Shown piece after piece: positions 7,544 through 17,208 of a stretch of DNA of 64,000 nt. The notes under the pieces were generated by a model. That model was not told where the DNA came from. It did not search any database and saw only the letters and a list, made by a program, of their open reading frames with translations. Position numbers and translations under genes: made by a program. The stretch covers positions 186,001 to 250,000 of the forward strand of contig JAEEIU010000038.1 in the NCBI GenBank assembly GCA_016281495.1, read 5' to 3'. Source of the stretch: Treponema sp. GTDB taxonomy: Bacteria; Spirochaetota; Spirochaetia; Treponematales; Treponemataceae. Each line of letters begins with the position of its first letter. Within the stretch, counting starts at the first letter, position 1.

Positions 7544-8728
7544 CTAATCCCTCGAATACAAATCCCGTGTATAGACCTTGTCCTTTACATCCTGCAAGTC
7601 ATCTGACATTCTGTTTGCAAGTATGATATCACATTCTGAAATGAAAGACTTTAACTCATTGTTAACGGGATATTTTTCGAATGTTTCGGATTTGAGGGTA
7701 GGCTCATAAATCACTACCCTGATGCCTTCGCCTCGAAGGATTTTCATGATGTCCTGAATGGAACTCTGGCGGAAATTGTCGCTGTTTGCCTTCATGGTAA
7801 GGCGGTAAATACCGACCGTATTTGGCCTTTTAGCAAGGATTTGTGCGGCGATAAATTCTTTTCTTGTTCTGTTTGAATCAACTATTGCCTGAATGAGGTT
7901 CTGAGGGACTGAATTGAAGTTTGCAAGAAGCTGCTTTGTATCCTTTGGAAGACAGTATCCTCCATATCCAAATGAAGGGTTGTTGTAAAAATCTCCAATT
8001 CGAGGATCAAGGCTTATACCTTCAATTATCTGACTTGTATTCAGTCCTCTGACCTCTGCATAGGTATCAAGCTCATTAAAATATGCAACTCTAAGGGCAA
8101 GATATGTATTCGCAAAAAGTTTTATGGCCTCAGCTTCCGTACAATTAGGAGTAAGAACATCTACTTCTTTTTTTATGGCACCCTCATGTAAAAGGCCAGC
8201 GAATTTCCTGGCTTTTTCGCTTAATTCCGGACGTTCCTTGGGATAGCTCACGACAATGCGGCTGGGATAAAGGTTGTCATACAACGCATGTCCTTCCCTT
8301 AAGAATTCTGGGGAAAACAGAATGTTCCGAATTTTATACCTCTTTAGCAGGCTTTCCGTATAACCAACAGGTATTGTTGATTTTATTACAACCGTCGTTT
8401 CCGGACATTTTTGCTCAACGACATCCAGTACATTTTCTATGGAAGAAGTGTCAAAAAAGTTTTTTTCAGAGTCATAGTTCGTTGGGGTTGCTATTACTAC
8501 ATAATCTGGACTTTTATATGCCACATCCTTGTCACAAGTCGCAGTAAGATGCAGTTCCCTTGTCTCCAAATACTCCGAAATTTCCTTATCGACGATTGGA
8601 GATTTCCTGTTATTGATTAAATCAACCTTGCCCTGCATTATGTCGCATGCAATAACCTCATTATGCTGTGCTAGAAGAATTGAAATTGAAAGGCCTACAT
8701 AGCCTGTTCCTGCTACCGTGATGTTCAT
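7544..8728 (-). CDS. ugd: UDP-glucose 6-dehydrogenase
   Basis: 394 residues. The NAD-binding GTGYVGLS is at residues 7-14, the EFLREG substrate loop at 141-146, Lys203 in [20 protein letters not shown], and the catalytic Cys259 in [14 protein letters not shown]. It oxidises UDP-glucose twice to UDP-glucuronate in the cytoplasm. The size and the short form of the C-terminal domain match the Klebsiella/streptococcal Ugd group. It follows a glycosyltransferase gene with a 21-base gap, so the two are co-transcribed. Its product is the substrate of the UDP-glucuronate 4-epimerase encoded at 12530. Confidence 0.93.
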   Translation of the reverse strand: MNITVAGTGYVGLSISILLAQHNEVIACDIMQGKVDLINNRKSPIVDKEISEYLETRELHLTATCDKDVAYKSPDYVVIATPTNYDSEKNFFDTSSIENVLDVVEQKCPETTVVIKSTIPVGYTESLLKRYKIRNILFSPEFLREGHALYDNLYPSRIVVSYPKERPELSEKARKFAGLLHEGAIKKEVDVLTPNCTEAEAIKLFANTYLALRVAYFNELDTYAEVRGLNTSQIIEGISLDPRIGDFYNNPSFGYGGYCLPKDTKQLLANFNSVPQNLIQAIVDSNRTRKEFIAAQILAKRPNTVGIYRLTMKANSDNFRQSSIQDIMKILRGEGIRVVIYEPTLKSETFEKYPVNNELKSFISECDIILANRMSDDLQDVKDKVYTRDLYSRD

Positions 8729-8749
8729 TCCTTAATGATACCTCAAAAA

Positions 8750-9931
8750 TCAAAGAGTTTCTAGTAATTCAATAAATCTTTTGCAGATATTATCCCAAGT
8801 ACAATTTTGCAAGTCAAATGAATAGTCTTTTATCTTAATCTTCATCGCTTTTCTAACAGCTTCTATAAAATCTTCATAAGAATAGGTTACATCCACACCT
8901 ATATCTTTTAGTTTAGGGCTATTACAATAGGCAATTATAGGTTTTTTAGCAGCCATAGCCTGATAATACTTCGAAGTTATCGCTATTGGTCGATCCTTAT
9001 AAAAATCTGTTACATATGGAACCATTACTACCGAACAATTTGTAATCCAAGCAGGGACTTCTGATGGATTTATACCGGGCACATAAAATAGGTTATCCAT
9101 TTCTTCTACTTTTTCTTGGATTTTTTGAGGAGGATAATTCGGACATACTACAATATAATTAAAATTTGGGGTTTCAGAAGCCGCTCGAAACAAAAGTGGC
9201 CACTCAACATCCCAAGCACCCACATAAAGAAAAGTGTTTTGCTTTTGTAAAAGATCTGGAACAGGATACTCCTTAGTATAGGGCTCGATATCTACTCCAT
9301 TAGAAAGAATGGTCTGATTTATTCTTGAATCAAAGTCAGGTATTTCTTTTCTGTAAGCATCAAGACTTTCACTATTAACAAGAATTGTTAAATCAGAATT
9401 TAGCAGAATATGCTTCTCCATATCTTTTAAACGTTTGGGTGCTGTATTATGAACCATTGGATCACTAGGTCGGTAAACCATTCTTGCATTTGGAAACAAT
9501 TTTTTTAATTTATCCAAAAATGCAATTCCCTCACATGATTCAAAAACAAAGCAATCCGTTTCACTAAGATATTTATTACAAAACCGCTTAAATGACCTGA
9601 ATGAATGAGTAAGCATAAATTTCATAAAGAAAGATGGAAGGAACTTGCCCACAAAATCAGGAAGCCTAAATGTCGGAAAAGTTACATTTAGTACTTTACC
9701 TCCCCCACAATTATATTCTGCACCTTTTTTTAAGGTATTTATAATTTTTTTGTTTAATTGTTCTCGTTTCATAAAAAGACCATAATATGGCCGAGGAAAA
9801 GAAAAAAATACAGTCTCTATCCCATTTTTGGCAGTAGATTCTGCAAATTTATGGAAGCCACCCAGTCTTTTTGTATTCCAGTTATGGGCAGTGATGTATG
9901 TGATTTTTCTTAAGGATTTAGCTGTTTTCAT
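8750..9931 (-). CDS. GT-B glycosyltransferase, possibly a GumK-like glucuronosyltransferase
   Basis: 393 residues with a two-domain GT-B look: an N-terminal part beginning ITYITAHNWNTKRLGGFHKF, a VYRPSDPMVHNTAPKRLKDM region at the domain junction, and a C-terminal donor half (VLYVGAWDVEW-type strand, later VPYVTDFYKDRPIAITSKYY). The RPSDP region and the placement directly upstream of ugd recall GumK-type beta-glucuronosyltransferases of family GT70, but identity is not certain. It likely adds glucuronic acid to a lipid-linked glycan at the inner membrane. There is no clear ribosome site, and a -10 box ends seven bases before the ATG. Confidence 0.65.
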   Translation of the reverse strand: MKTAKSLRKITYITAHNWNTKRLGGFHKFAESTAKNGIETVFFSFPRPYYGLFMKREQLNKKIINTLKKGAEYNCGGGKVLNVTFPTFRLPDFVGKFLPSFFMKFMLTHSFRSFKRFCNKYLSETDCFVFESCEGIAFLDKLKKLFPNARMVYRPSDPMVHNTAPKRLKDMEKHILLNSDLTILVNSESLDAYRKEIPDFDSRINQTILSNGVDIEPYTKEYPVPDLLQKQNTFLYVGAWDVEWPLLFRAASETPNFNYIVVCPNYPPQKIQEKVEEMDNLFYVPGINPSEVPAWITNCSVVMVPYVTDFYKDRPIAITSKYYQAMAAKKPIIAYCNSPKLKDIGVDVTYSYEDFIEAVRKAMKIKIKDYSFDLQNCTWDNICKRFIELLETL

Positions 9932-9938
9932 AATACTA

Positions 9939-9966
9939 AGTATATAAAAAAAAAAAGAATATTCTA
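9939..9966 (-). promoter_or_regulatory. weak promoter of the glycosyltransferase-ugd operon
   Basis: A minus-strand TATACT (9944-9939) lies seven bases before the ATG at 9931. The possible -35 box (TAGAAT, 9966-9961) is poor and the spacing is 16. If used, the mRNA would be leaderless or nearly so. Confidence 0.4.
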
Positions 9967-10027
9967 TAAGGTTTTTAGAATAGTTATTTTTTTTATAAAT
10001 AATTCAACCGCTTTTCTTCCAGATAAC

Positions 10028-10056
10028 TTGCTTTTTATAGATTTTAAGAATATAAT
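10028..10056 (+). promoter_or_regulatory. sigma70-type promoter of the GT11 operon
   Basis: TTGCTT (10028-10033), 17 bases, TATAAT (10051-10056). This gives a leader of about 25 bases before the ATG at 10089. It probably drives the plus-strand glycan genes that follow. Confidence 0.65.
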
Positions 10057-10088
10057 AACATAAACGTTTTGTAGGAATTGGAATTTGA

Positions 10089-11549
10089 ATGTTTATAGTT
10101 AGAATTATGGGCGGTTTGGGGAACCAGCTATTCCAATTAAATTTTTATAACTATCTCAAACGAAAGTATCCAAAAGCAAAAATCAGAATAAATCTATCTT
10201 ATTATATAAATGACAGCCGTCATGGCGGTTATATGCTCAATGCAATACGATTACCTATAAAAAAGTTATATATGACAAGCCATTATAGGTTTGTAAATGA
10301 CAAAAATTATGTAGAGGATTTTTCGGATAGTGACAATATTCTTTTTGAAGGATATTGGCAGAACATGCGTTTTTTTAATGGCGATACATTTTCTTTTCCT
10401 GATGTCTTTAAAGGTGAAATGAACAATGACAGCAAGGATATTCTCAACATAATAGAGTCAATTCCTTCATCTGTATCAATTCATGTTCGAAGCGGGGATT
10501 ACGACAATGATATATGTCTTGGAAATGTTTCAACAAAAGCTTATTACAACAATGCAGTCAAACGAATACAAGAAATTGTAAATAATCCCATTTTTTTTGT
10601 TTTTTCAAACAATATAACATGGACCAAAGAAAATATAGATTTTGGTAACTGTACAGTCTATTATATAACATGTAATAATGCACCCCATGATGCTAAATGG
10701 GATCTTTTATTAATGAGCAAATGTCATTATAACATAATAAGCAATTCATCCTTTAGTTGGTGGGCACAATTTTTTAACTGTCACAAGGATAAAAAGGTAA
10801 TAACACCTCCTTATTGGATAAATGAAGAATCATCATGTTTTACAATCCCTCAACCAAACATACAAAAATTAAAGTATATGGAATGTGTTTCTAATATTCC
10901 GAATTCAATACACGATTCCGAAGCAATACAATTTTCTTGTATAACATTCTTAGAAGATGATCCTTCTGTATTAAGACGTACTGTCGCAACAATTTTAAAT
11001 CAAACATATGATTCTGTTGAATTATTAGTTATTTGTAATAAAACTCTTGAGGTTAACAATGAATTCATGCATTTATACAATCAAAGTCATAAGATTCATT
11101 TCCTTTATAAGGATACTACAAAAGCATTAGAAAAAGCTAATGGTAATTATATTGTTTTTGTAGATTATTCTTCATATTTTATGAGCAATGCATTCGAAAT
11201 TATAGATAAATACTTATTGGAACATCCAGATACGAATTTCCTTAAATTTAGTTATATAGACAAACCAACCGAAAATGTCCATCTTTGCACAGAAGATAAT
11301 ACAAGTAGACCAACAATAAACAATCTGATATTCAAGAAGAATCCTATTATCAGATTGTTTAACGAAAATTCTTTTACAACAGTTAATTCATTCGTTGACT
11401 TTTTAAGCACGAATAACTTTATCTACAAGAATATCAATACTGTTTTATTAAATAACGTTGTTAAGATCAATCCGGAACCAGCTATTGTAGGAAATAAACG
11501 CAGTTTATTCTATTATTTTAAGCGATTGATAAAAGAATTATTCCACTAG
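10089..11549 (+). CDS. GT11 alpha-1,2-fucosyltransferase fused to a degenerate GT2-like domain
   Basis: 486 residues. Residues 1-265 are a family GT11 fucosyltransferase: MGGLGNQLFQ (7-16), HVRSGDY (132-138) and ISNSSFSWWAQFF (217-229). The second motif normally reads HxRRGDY, and here the second Arg is Ser. Residues 281-400 resemble the start of a GT2 domain (SCITFLEDDPSVLRRTVATI, then LNQTYDSVELLVICN), but the usual DDGS/D and DxD motifs are gone (VFVDYSSYF where FxDxDD would be expected). The tail is therefore likely non-catalytic. The expected donor is GDP-fucose, made by Gmd/Fcl encoded at 30256-32315. Confidence 0.8.
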   Translation: MFIVRIMGGLGNQLFQLNFYNYLKRKYPKAKIRINLSYYINDSRHGGYMLNAIRLPIKKLYMTSHYRFVNDKNYVEDFSDSDNILFEGYWQNMRFFNGDTFSFPDVFKGEMNNDSKDILNIIESIPSSVSIHVRSGDYDNDICLGNVSTKAYYNNAVKRIQEIVNNPIFFVFSNNITWTKENIDFGNCTVYYITCNNAPHDAKWDLLLMSKCHYNIISNSSFSWWAQFFNCHKDKKVITPPYWINEESSCFTIPQPNIQKLKYMECVSNIPNSIHDSEAIQFSCITFLEDDPSVLRRTVATILNQTYDSVELLVICNKTLEVNNEFMHLYNQSHKIHFLYKDTTKALEKANGNYIVFVDYSSYFMSNAFEIIDKYLLEHPDTNFLKFSYIDKPTENVHLCTEDNTSRPTINNLIFKKNPIIRLFNENSFTTVNSFVDFLSTNNFIYKNINTVLLNNVVKINPEPAIVGNKRSLFYYFKRLIKELFH

Positions 11550-11573
11550 ATTTGTTTGTTAGGAGAACCTGTT

Positions 11574-12482
11574 ATGATAAGTATAATAATGGCATCATAT
11601 AATTGCGAAGAATATATTGGAGAAACTATCGAAAGCATTATACAGCAAACCATTAGTGATTGGGAATTAATATTAATTGATGACGCTTCTATGGATAATA
11701 CAAGAGAAATTATTAGGAAGTTTAAAGATGCACGTATCAAATACATTCGAAATAAAGAAAACAAAGGTCTTGCAGCTTCACTGAATATCGGACTGAAAGA
11801 AGCTAAAGGCGAGTATATATGTAGAATAGATTCGGATGACATAATGTATATTAATCGACTTGAAAAACAGTTGCTTTATCTGGAAAATAATAAAGAAATT
11901 GCTATTGTTGGATCAAATTTGCACCTGTTTGGTGAAGAATTCGAGGAAACATTTACAACATTTCCTCAATCATCAAAAAAGCTATTTGCCTACCTTCCCT
12001 TTTATTCTCCATTACCCCATCCTACATGGATGATTAGAAGATCTGCATTTGCTGATTCAGACTTAAAATATGATGAAACATTCAGAACTTCCCAAGATTA
12101 TGAATTTTTGTATCGTCTATTTATTAGAGGAGGAAAAATTTTTTGCATTAAAGAACCTCTTGTAAAATACAGAATGTCAAATGATTCCATCAGCCATAAA
12201 GGTAAAAAAGCAGACTTGAATACTTTCAGAGTTCAAAAGCAAATAGTAAAATTACTACATATTTCTGTAAGTGATAATATATTATTTTCTTTGAATTACT
12301 TAAAAGCTAAAGAAAAACATGATTTTATTTCTTTCCTCAAATGTCTATACGTATATTGGCTTATATTTATAAAAAACATGATTTATGGTGTTTTTGATCG
12401 ACCAATGTTATCTAAATTAATAATTAATCATATTATAATGACCATTAAATTTTCAATAAAATGTCTCATAAAGAGGTGTTAA
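11574..12482 (+). CDS. family GT2 glycosyltransferase
   Basis: 302 residues from the ATG at 11574, chosen because AGGAGA (11561-11566) lies seven bases upstream; the in-frame TTG at 11556 has none. It is a typical GT-A fold: ISIIMASYNCEEYIGETIES, LILIDDASMDNT, the DxD motif in CRIDSDD (about residue 85), then PHPTWMIRR and SQDYEFLYRL acceptor-side motifs. It uses a nucleotide sugar and probably extends the same surface glycan as its neighbours. It has no membrane helices of note. Donor sugar and linkage cannot be told. Confidence 0.88.
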   Translation: MISIIMASYNCEEYIGETIESIIQQTISDWELILIDDASMDNTREIIRKFKDARIKYIRNKENKGLAASLNIGLKEAKGEYICRIDSDDIMYINRLEKQLLYLENNKEIAIVGSNLHLFGEEFEETFTTFPQSSKKLFAYLPFYSPLPHPTWMIRRSAFADSDLKYDETFRTSQDYEFLYRLFIRGGKIFCIKEPLVKYRMSNDSISHKGKKADLNTFRVQKQIVKLLHISVSDNILFSLNYLKAKEKHDFISFLKCLYVYWLIFIKNMIYGVFDRPMLSKLIINHIIMTIKFSIKCLIKRC

Positions 12483-12529
12483 TTCTTTGACTTTTTTGTT
12501 ATAATTGTTTGGAATTATAAGGGGAATAG

Positions 12530-13564
12530 ATGAATTATAAATCAATTTTAATTACAGGTGCTGCAGGTTTTATTGGTTCAAATCTTGCAAAATCAATTCT
12601 TGAGAAACATAAAACATCAAAAGTTATCGGAATTGATAACATGAATGATTATTATGATGTAAATTTAAAAGAATACAGATTAAAAACACTTAATTCTTTT
12701 GATAATTTTATTTTTAAGAAATCTGATATTTCAGATAAGAACGCTCTTTTTTCAATTTTTGAAGAATATAAACCTGATTTGGTTGTAAATCTCGCTGCAC
12801 AAGCTGGGGTTCGTTACTCGATCGAAAATCCAGATGCTTATATCCAATCTAATATAATTGGTTTTTATAATATTCTTGAAGCATGCAGACACTCATACGA
12901 TGATGATAATACAGGAGTACAGCATCTTGTTTATGCATCCAGTTCAAGCGTATATGGTAACAACAAGAGAATACCTTACTCAACTGATGATAAAGTAGAT
13001 TCACCTGTTTCATTATATGCAGCTACGAAAAAAACAGATGAATTATTAGCATACTCTTATTCCAAACTCTATGGAATACCATCAACAGGGCTTCGTTTTT
13101 TCACAGTATATGGACCTGCAGGTCGTCCTGATATGGCATATTTTGGCTTTACAAATAAACTGGTAAATAACCAAAAAATTAAGATTTTTAATTTTGGTAA
13201 TTGCAAAAGAGATTTTACTTATATTGATGATATAGTATTAGGTATCTCTAGAGTTATACAAAAAATTCCTTCAGAAAATAGTGATGGGGTTCAATATAAG
13301 ATTTATAATATCGGAAATAGTAAACCTGAGAATTTATTGGATTTTGTAACAATCCTACAAGAGGAGTTGATTAAAGCAGGTGTTTTACCAAAAGATTATG
13401 ATTTTGAATCTCATAAAGAATTATTACCAATGCAGCCAGGAGATGTAGAAACGACTTATGCTGATATTTCTGATTTGGAAAGGGATTTTGATTTTAAACC
13501 ATCTACATCACTAAGGGATGGACTTAAAATGTTTGCTAAATGGTACAAGTCTTTTTATAATTAG
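12530..13564 (+). CDS. UDP-glucuronate 4-epimerase
   Basis: 344 residues of the extended SDR (NAD-dependent epimerase) type: GAAGFIGSNLA at residues 10-20, NLAAQAGVRYSIENP, the SSSSVYG strand, the catalytic Tyr/Lys in SLYAATKK, and LRFFTVYGPAGRPDMAYF, which is characteristic of the CapI/LspL UDP-glucuronate epimerases rather than GalE. It interconverts UDP-glucuronate and UDP-galacturonate in the cytoplasm, so it should use the product of ugd (7544-8728). A ribosome site AAGGGG precedes the ATG. A 7-bp inverted repeat around TATAATT/AATTATA lies just upstream (12498-12517). Confidence 0.85.
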   Translation: MNYKSILITGAAGFIGSNLAKSILEKHKTSKVIGIDNMNDYYDVNLKEYRLKTLNSFDNFIFKKSDISDKNALFSIFEEYKPDLVVNLAAQAGVRYSIENPDAYIQSNIIGFYNILEACRHSYDDDNTGVQHLVYASSSSVYGNNKRIPYSTDDKVDSPVSLYAATKKTDELLAYSYSKLYGIPSTGLRFFTVYGPAGRPDMAYFGFTNKLVNNQKIKIFNFGNCKRDFTYIDDIVLGISRVIQKIPSENSDGVQYKIYNIGNSKPENLLDFVTILQEELIKAGVLPKDYDFESHKELLPMQPGDVETTYADISDLERDFDFKPSTSLRDGLKMFAKWYKSFYN

Positions 13565-13572
13565 GAGATTTT

Positions 13573-14781
13573 ATGTTAAACTTAGAACAATTCATTTCAA
13601 GATATGTAACAGGACGTGACTCAAGTCTTTTTGAAAAAGATATACAGAATAATAGAATTGCATTAACCAAAGCTATTTCCAACAAAACAATGCTTGTTAT
13701 AGGTGGAGCAGGAAGCATTGGCAGTTCATTTATAAAAGCTTGCTTACAATTTAAGCCAAAAACTCTCGTAGTTGTAGATGTTAATGAAAACGGACTTGCA
13801 GAACTTACCCGAGACCTTCGTAGCACTAAAAATATGTTTGTTCCTGACGATTATGTACCTTATCCAATAAATTATGCCTCATCTGTTTTTGAGAAAATGT
13901 TTCGAGCTCGCGGAGGATTTGATATTGTTGCAAATTTTTCTGCACATAAGCATGTCCGTAGCGAAAAAGACATTTATTCTATAGAAGCTTTATTACAGAA
14001 TAATGTTCTGAATGCTAAGAAACTTCTTGATTTGCTCGCGGAATTCCCTCCTCAGGCTTACTTTTGTGTTTCTACTGATAAGGCTGCTAACCCTGTTAAT
14101 ATTATGGGAGCAAGCAAGCGTATCATGGAAGATGTTATCTTCTCTTATTCTGATAAATTCCCAGTTAAAACAGCTCGTTTTGCAAATGTTGCTTTTTCTA
14201 ATGGTTCTCTCCCAGCTGGATTTATTGACCGTATTTCAAAGCTACAGCCAATTTCTGCTCCTAATGATGTAAAACGTTATTTTGTCAGCCCTGCAGAAAG
14301 CGGACAGATTTGCATGCTCGCGTGTATGCTTGGAAAGAACCGTGAAATCTATTTTCCCAAACTTGAAGAAAAGAAAATGAAAACTTTTTCTTCTATTGCG
14401 ACTGACTTCTTGCATGAAAACGGCTATGAAGTTCTGGAATGTAATTCCGACCAGGAAGCAATTGATAAATCAGAAGATTTGGAGAATGGTTCAAAAAAAT
14501 ATCCGGTTCACTACTCTGGTTCTGATACAACAGGGGAAAAAGCTTACGAAGAATTTTTTACTGATACAGAACAGATAGATATGAATCAGTTTGAATCATT
14601 GGGGGTAGTGACAAATAGAACAGCTCGTTCAGTAAGTGAAATCCAGAATTTGTTTACAAAACTTGAAAATGTTTTTTCAAAGCCTGACACAACAAAAGCA
14701 GAAATTGTAAGAATTTTACAGGATTTTTTGCCTAACTTTGAGCATGAAGAAAAAGGCAAATCGCTGGACAGTAAGATGTAG
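13573..14781 (+). CDS. CapD/LegB-type nucleotide-sugar 4,6-dehydratase
   Basis: 402 residues. GGAGSIGSSFI (about residues 48-58) is the NAD site, FSAHKHVRSEKD resembles the AxKHVP(L/R) motif of the FlaA1/CapD/PglF group, CVSTDKAANPVNIMGASKRI carries the usual Thr-Asp-Lys and Met-x-x-x-K set, and the C-terminal third is an extension. These enzymes make 4-keto-6-deoxy amino sugars from UDP- or GDP-linked GlcNAc. It is followed at once by a LegC-type aminotransferase, with a PtmE-like sugar-1-phosphate nucleotidyltransferase two genes on. In Campylobacter this trio works on GDP-linked sugars in legionaminic acid synthesis, so a GDP substrate is possible here. Confidence 0.75.
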   Translation: MLNLEQFISRYVTGRDSSLFEKDIQNNRIALTKAISNKTMLVIGGAGSIGSSFIKACLQFKPKTLVVVDVNENGLAELTRDLRSTKNMFVPDDYVPYPINYASSVFEKMFRARGGFDIVANFSAHKHVRSEKDIYSIEALLQNNVLNAKKLLDLLAEFPPQAYFCVSTDKAANPVNIMGASKRIMEDVIFSYSDKFPVKTARFANVAFSNGSLPAGFIDRISKLQPISAPNDVKRYFVSPAESGQICMLACMLGKNREIYFPKLEEKKMKTFSSIATDFLHENGYEVLECNSDQEAIDKSEDLENGSKKYPVHYSGSDTTGEKAYEEFFTDTEQIDMNQFESLGVVTNRTARSVSEIQNLFTKLENVFSKPDTTKAEIVRILQDFLPNFEHEEKGKSLDSKM

Positions 14782-14792
14782 GGAGTATATAA

Positions 14793-15968
14793 ATGACAAA
14801 TCAAGATGCAATTCAATTTATTAAATCACTTTATCCCGAATATGGTGAACATATTCCACTACATGCTCCTGTTTTTTTGGGAAATGAAAAAAAATATCTT
14901 AATGACTGCATAGACACTACATTTGTTTCAAGTGTCGGGCAGTATGTAGACCGTATGGAACAGATGGTTGCTGAATATACAGATGCTGCTCGTGCAGTTG
15001 TTTGTGTAAACGGAACAAACGCTCTTTACATGAGTCTTTTACTTTCTGGTGTAGAACAAGGTGATGAAGTTATAACACAGCCTCTTACATTTATTGCAAC
15101 AGTAAATGCAATAAGTTACTTAAATGCTGTTCCCGTTTTTTGTGATGTTGATGAAGATACAATGGGTCTTTCACCTTTAGCAGTAAGAAAATGGCTAGAA
15201 GAAAATGCTGAAATCAAGAATGGTGAATGCTATAACAAATCAACAGGACGAAAAATCAACACCGTTGTTCCTATGCACACTTTTGGTCATCCAGTGCATT
15301 TGGATGAGTTTGTAAAGCTTTGTGAAGAATGGAAGCTTGCACTTGTTGAGGACGCAGCAGAAAGCATTGGAAGTTTTTACAAAGGAAAACATACAGGACT
15401 TTTTGGTAAAGTTGCAGCCCTTAGTTTTAATGGTAATAAGACAATTACAACCGGAGGTGGTGGTATGCTGCTTTTTACAGATAAAGAACTGGGTGAAAAA
15501 GCAAAACACCTTACTACGCAGGCAAAAATTCCTCATCGTTGGGAATTCAAGCATGATGCAATCGGTTATAACTATCGTATGCCAAATATCAACGCAGCGC
15601 TTGGTTGTGCTCAAATGGAAAACATAGGAGTGATATTGGAAAACAAACGTAAAACTGCCATAACATATAAAAATTTCTTTGCTGGCAGTAATATACAGTT
15701 TTTTGATGAACCAAAAGATTGTAAATCAAACTTTTGGTTGAATGCAATTCTTCTTCCAAACAAAGAAGCTCAAATCAAATTCCTTGAAGAATCAAATGAT
15801 GCAGGTATTCAGACGCGACCTATCTGGGAACTTATGAACCGACTTGAAATGTTCAAATCTTGCCAACATGATTCACTTAAGATATCCGAAATGTTTGCTG
15901 ATAGAGTTGTTAACATCCCAAGTGGATTTAGAACAAATATAACCATACATAATACAAGTTTAAAATAA
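14793..15968 (+). CDS. legC: LegC-family PLP aminotransferase
   Basis: 391 residues, DegT/DnrJ/EryC1 fold. The N-terminus with IPLHAPVFLGNEKKYLNDCI and FVSSVGQYVDRME is characteristic of the LegC group. The PLP lysine is Lys216 in SFNGNKTITTGGGG. LegC adds the C4 amino group to the 4-keto-6-deoxy sugar made by the preceding dehydratase. The later legionaminic acid genes (LegH acetyltransferase, LegG epimerase, LegI synthase, LegF CMP-transferase) are not in the window, so the end product may be an NDP-4-amino-4,6-dideoxy sugar used directly. Spacing of 11 bases and a GGGAG ribosome site show it is co-translated with the dehydratase. Confidence 0.8.
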   Translation: MTNQDAIQFIKSLYPEYGEHIPLHAPVFLGNEKKYLNDCIDTTFVSSVGQYVDRMEQMVAEYTDAARAVVCVNGTNALYMSLLLSGVEQGDEVITQPLTFIATVNAISYLNAVPVFCDVDEDTMGLSPLAVRKWLEENAEIKNGECYNKSTGRKINTVVPMHTFGHPVHLDEFVKLCEEWKLALVEDAAESIGSFYKGKHTGLFGKVAALSFNGNKTITTGGGGMLLFTDKELGEKAKHLTTQAKIPHRWEFKHDAIGYNYRMPNINAALGCAQMENIGVILENKRKTAITYKNFFAGSNIQFFDEPKDCKSNFWLNAILLPNKEAQIKFLEESNDAGIQTRPIWELMNRLEMFKSCQHDSLKISEMFADRVVNIPSGFRTNITIHNTSLK

Positions 15969-16065
15969 ATGTAACATATTTAATCATCTGATTTTTTTCA
16001 ATATATATGGATTTTTCGTTTAAAATCTGTTAAATTTATCTTATATTGTTTGAGGAGTTTGTATT

Positions 16066-17208
16066 GTGAACAAAAAATCTATTTTGCTTGTAAGCTTAAA
16101 TTCTTTTCATTTTATTCAAGAATACATAGCAAATGTTTTAGATTGTTCCGCTTTTGATATCCAGTTTTTAACTTTTAAAGCAAATTTAAATGAAGAAATA
16201 TGGAAAGAAAAAAAAGTTACTGTTCATACTTTGAAAAAAGAAGGTGAAAAAAAATTAAAAATCATTTTAATGTTGCCATTCCGACTTTTAAAGATTCGGC
16301 GGGAAATCAAACATGTAGACATTATTCATTATCATTATATCGATTATAAATTTACTCATCTCGTAAATTTTTTTATTAGGAATATTGCGACCAAAACTAT
16401 ATTAAGCTTCTGGGGAAGTGACCTTCTACGACAGTCAAAACGAACAGTTCTTAGTTATACAAAACTATTCCGTCGTGCGAGTAAAATTAATGTGATGAAC
16501 ATTGAAATGTTTAATAAATTTCAGGAATACACTAATAATATGTATACAAATAAGCTTGTTCCTCTTGACTTTGGTGATAGTACACTTGATTTTATTCTAG
16601 ATGCTGAAAAAAGCAATAATAAGAATGATTGGAAGATACAATATAGTGTACCAGATGGTAAAATCTGCGTACATTTAGGATATAATGGAATTCCGTCTCA
16701 ACAACACATAAAATTACTTGAATGCTTGGTTAAATGTGTTGATTCAGTAAAAAATCAAATCCATATAATTGTGCCGTTCTCTTATGGATGTTTCGATGAC
16801 AATTATAGAAATCAAGTAAAAAAATCGCTCGAATCATCAGGCATTTCTTTTTACATGAACGAAAGATTTCTAAGTCAAAAAGAAATTGCAGAATTTCGGT
16901 TAACTGCTGATATCTTTTTATATGGACAAACAACTGATGCAGTTTCTGCCAGTATGATAGAATATCTAGCATCTGGTACAACTGTTATAAAGCCTTCATG
17001 GCTTGTATACTCGGAGCTTACTGATAACGGTATAACTATGCTTGAATACAAAGATTTCATGGAACTTACATCTTTTTTTGAAAATTCCATCTTAAACAAA
17101 TCATATAAAAATATTGATACACAAAAAAACCGTTCTATTGTTTTAAATTTAAAGTCTTGGAATGTCTTAAAAGATAAATGGCTGGAAATGTATTATGATG
17201 AACAATGA
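16066..17208 (+). CDS. GT-B glycosyltransferase (GT4-like)
   Basis: 380 residues, GTG start with GAGGAG upstream. The N-terminal half begins SILLVSLNSFHFIQEYIANV; the middle has ILSFWGSDLLRQSK, a pattern seen in GT-B enzymes of surface polysaccharide clusters (4-alpha-L-fucosyltransferase-like). The C-terminal donor half has VSASMIEYLASGTTVIKP, similar to the GT4 E-x7-E region. It overlaps the PtmE-like gene by 14 bases. It presumably uses the amino sugar activated by that gene, but this is inference. Confidence 0.75.
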   Translation: MNKKSILLVSLNSFHFIQEYIANVLDCSAFDIQFLTFKANLNEEIWKEKKVTVHTLKKEGEKKLKIILMLPFRLLKIRREIKHVDIIHYHYIDYKFTHLVNFFIRNIATKTILSFWGSDLLRQSKRTVLSYTKLFRRASKINVMNIEMFNKFQEYTNNMYTNKLVPLDFGDSTLDFILDAEKSNNKNDWKIQYSVPDGKICVHLGYNGIPSQQHIKLLECLVKCVDSVKNQIHIIVPFSYGCFDDNYRNQVKKSLESSGISFYMNERFLSQKEIAEFRLTADIFLYGQTTDAVSASMIEYLASGTTVIKPSWLVYSELTDNGITMLEYKDFMELTSFFENSILNKSYKNIDTQKNRSIVLNLKSWNVLKDKWLEMYYDEQ

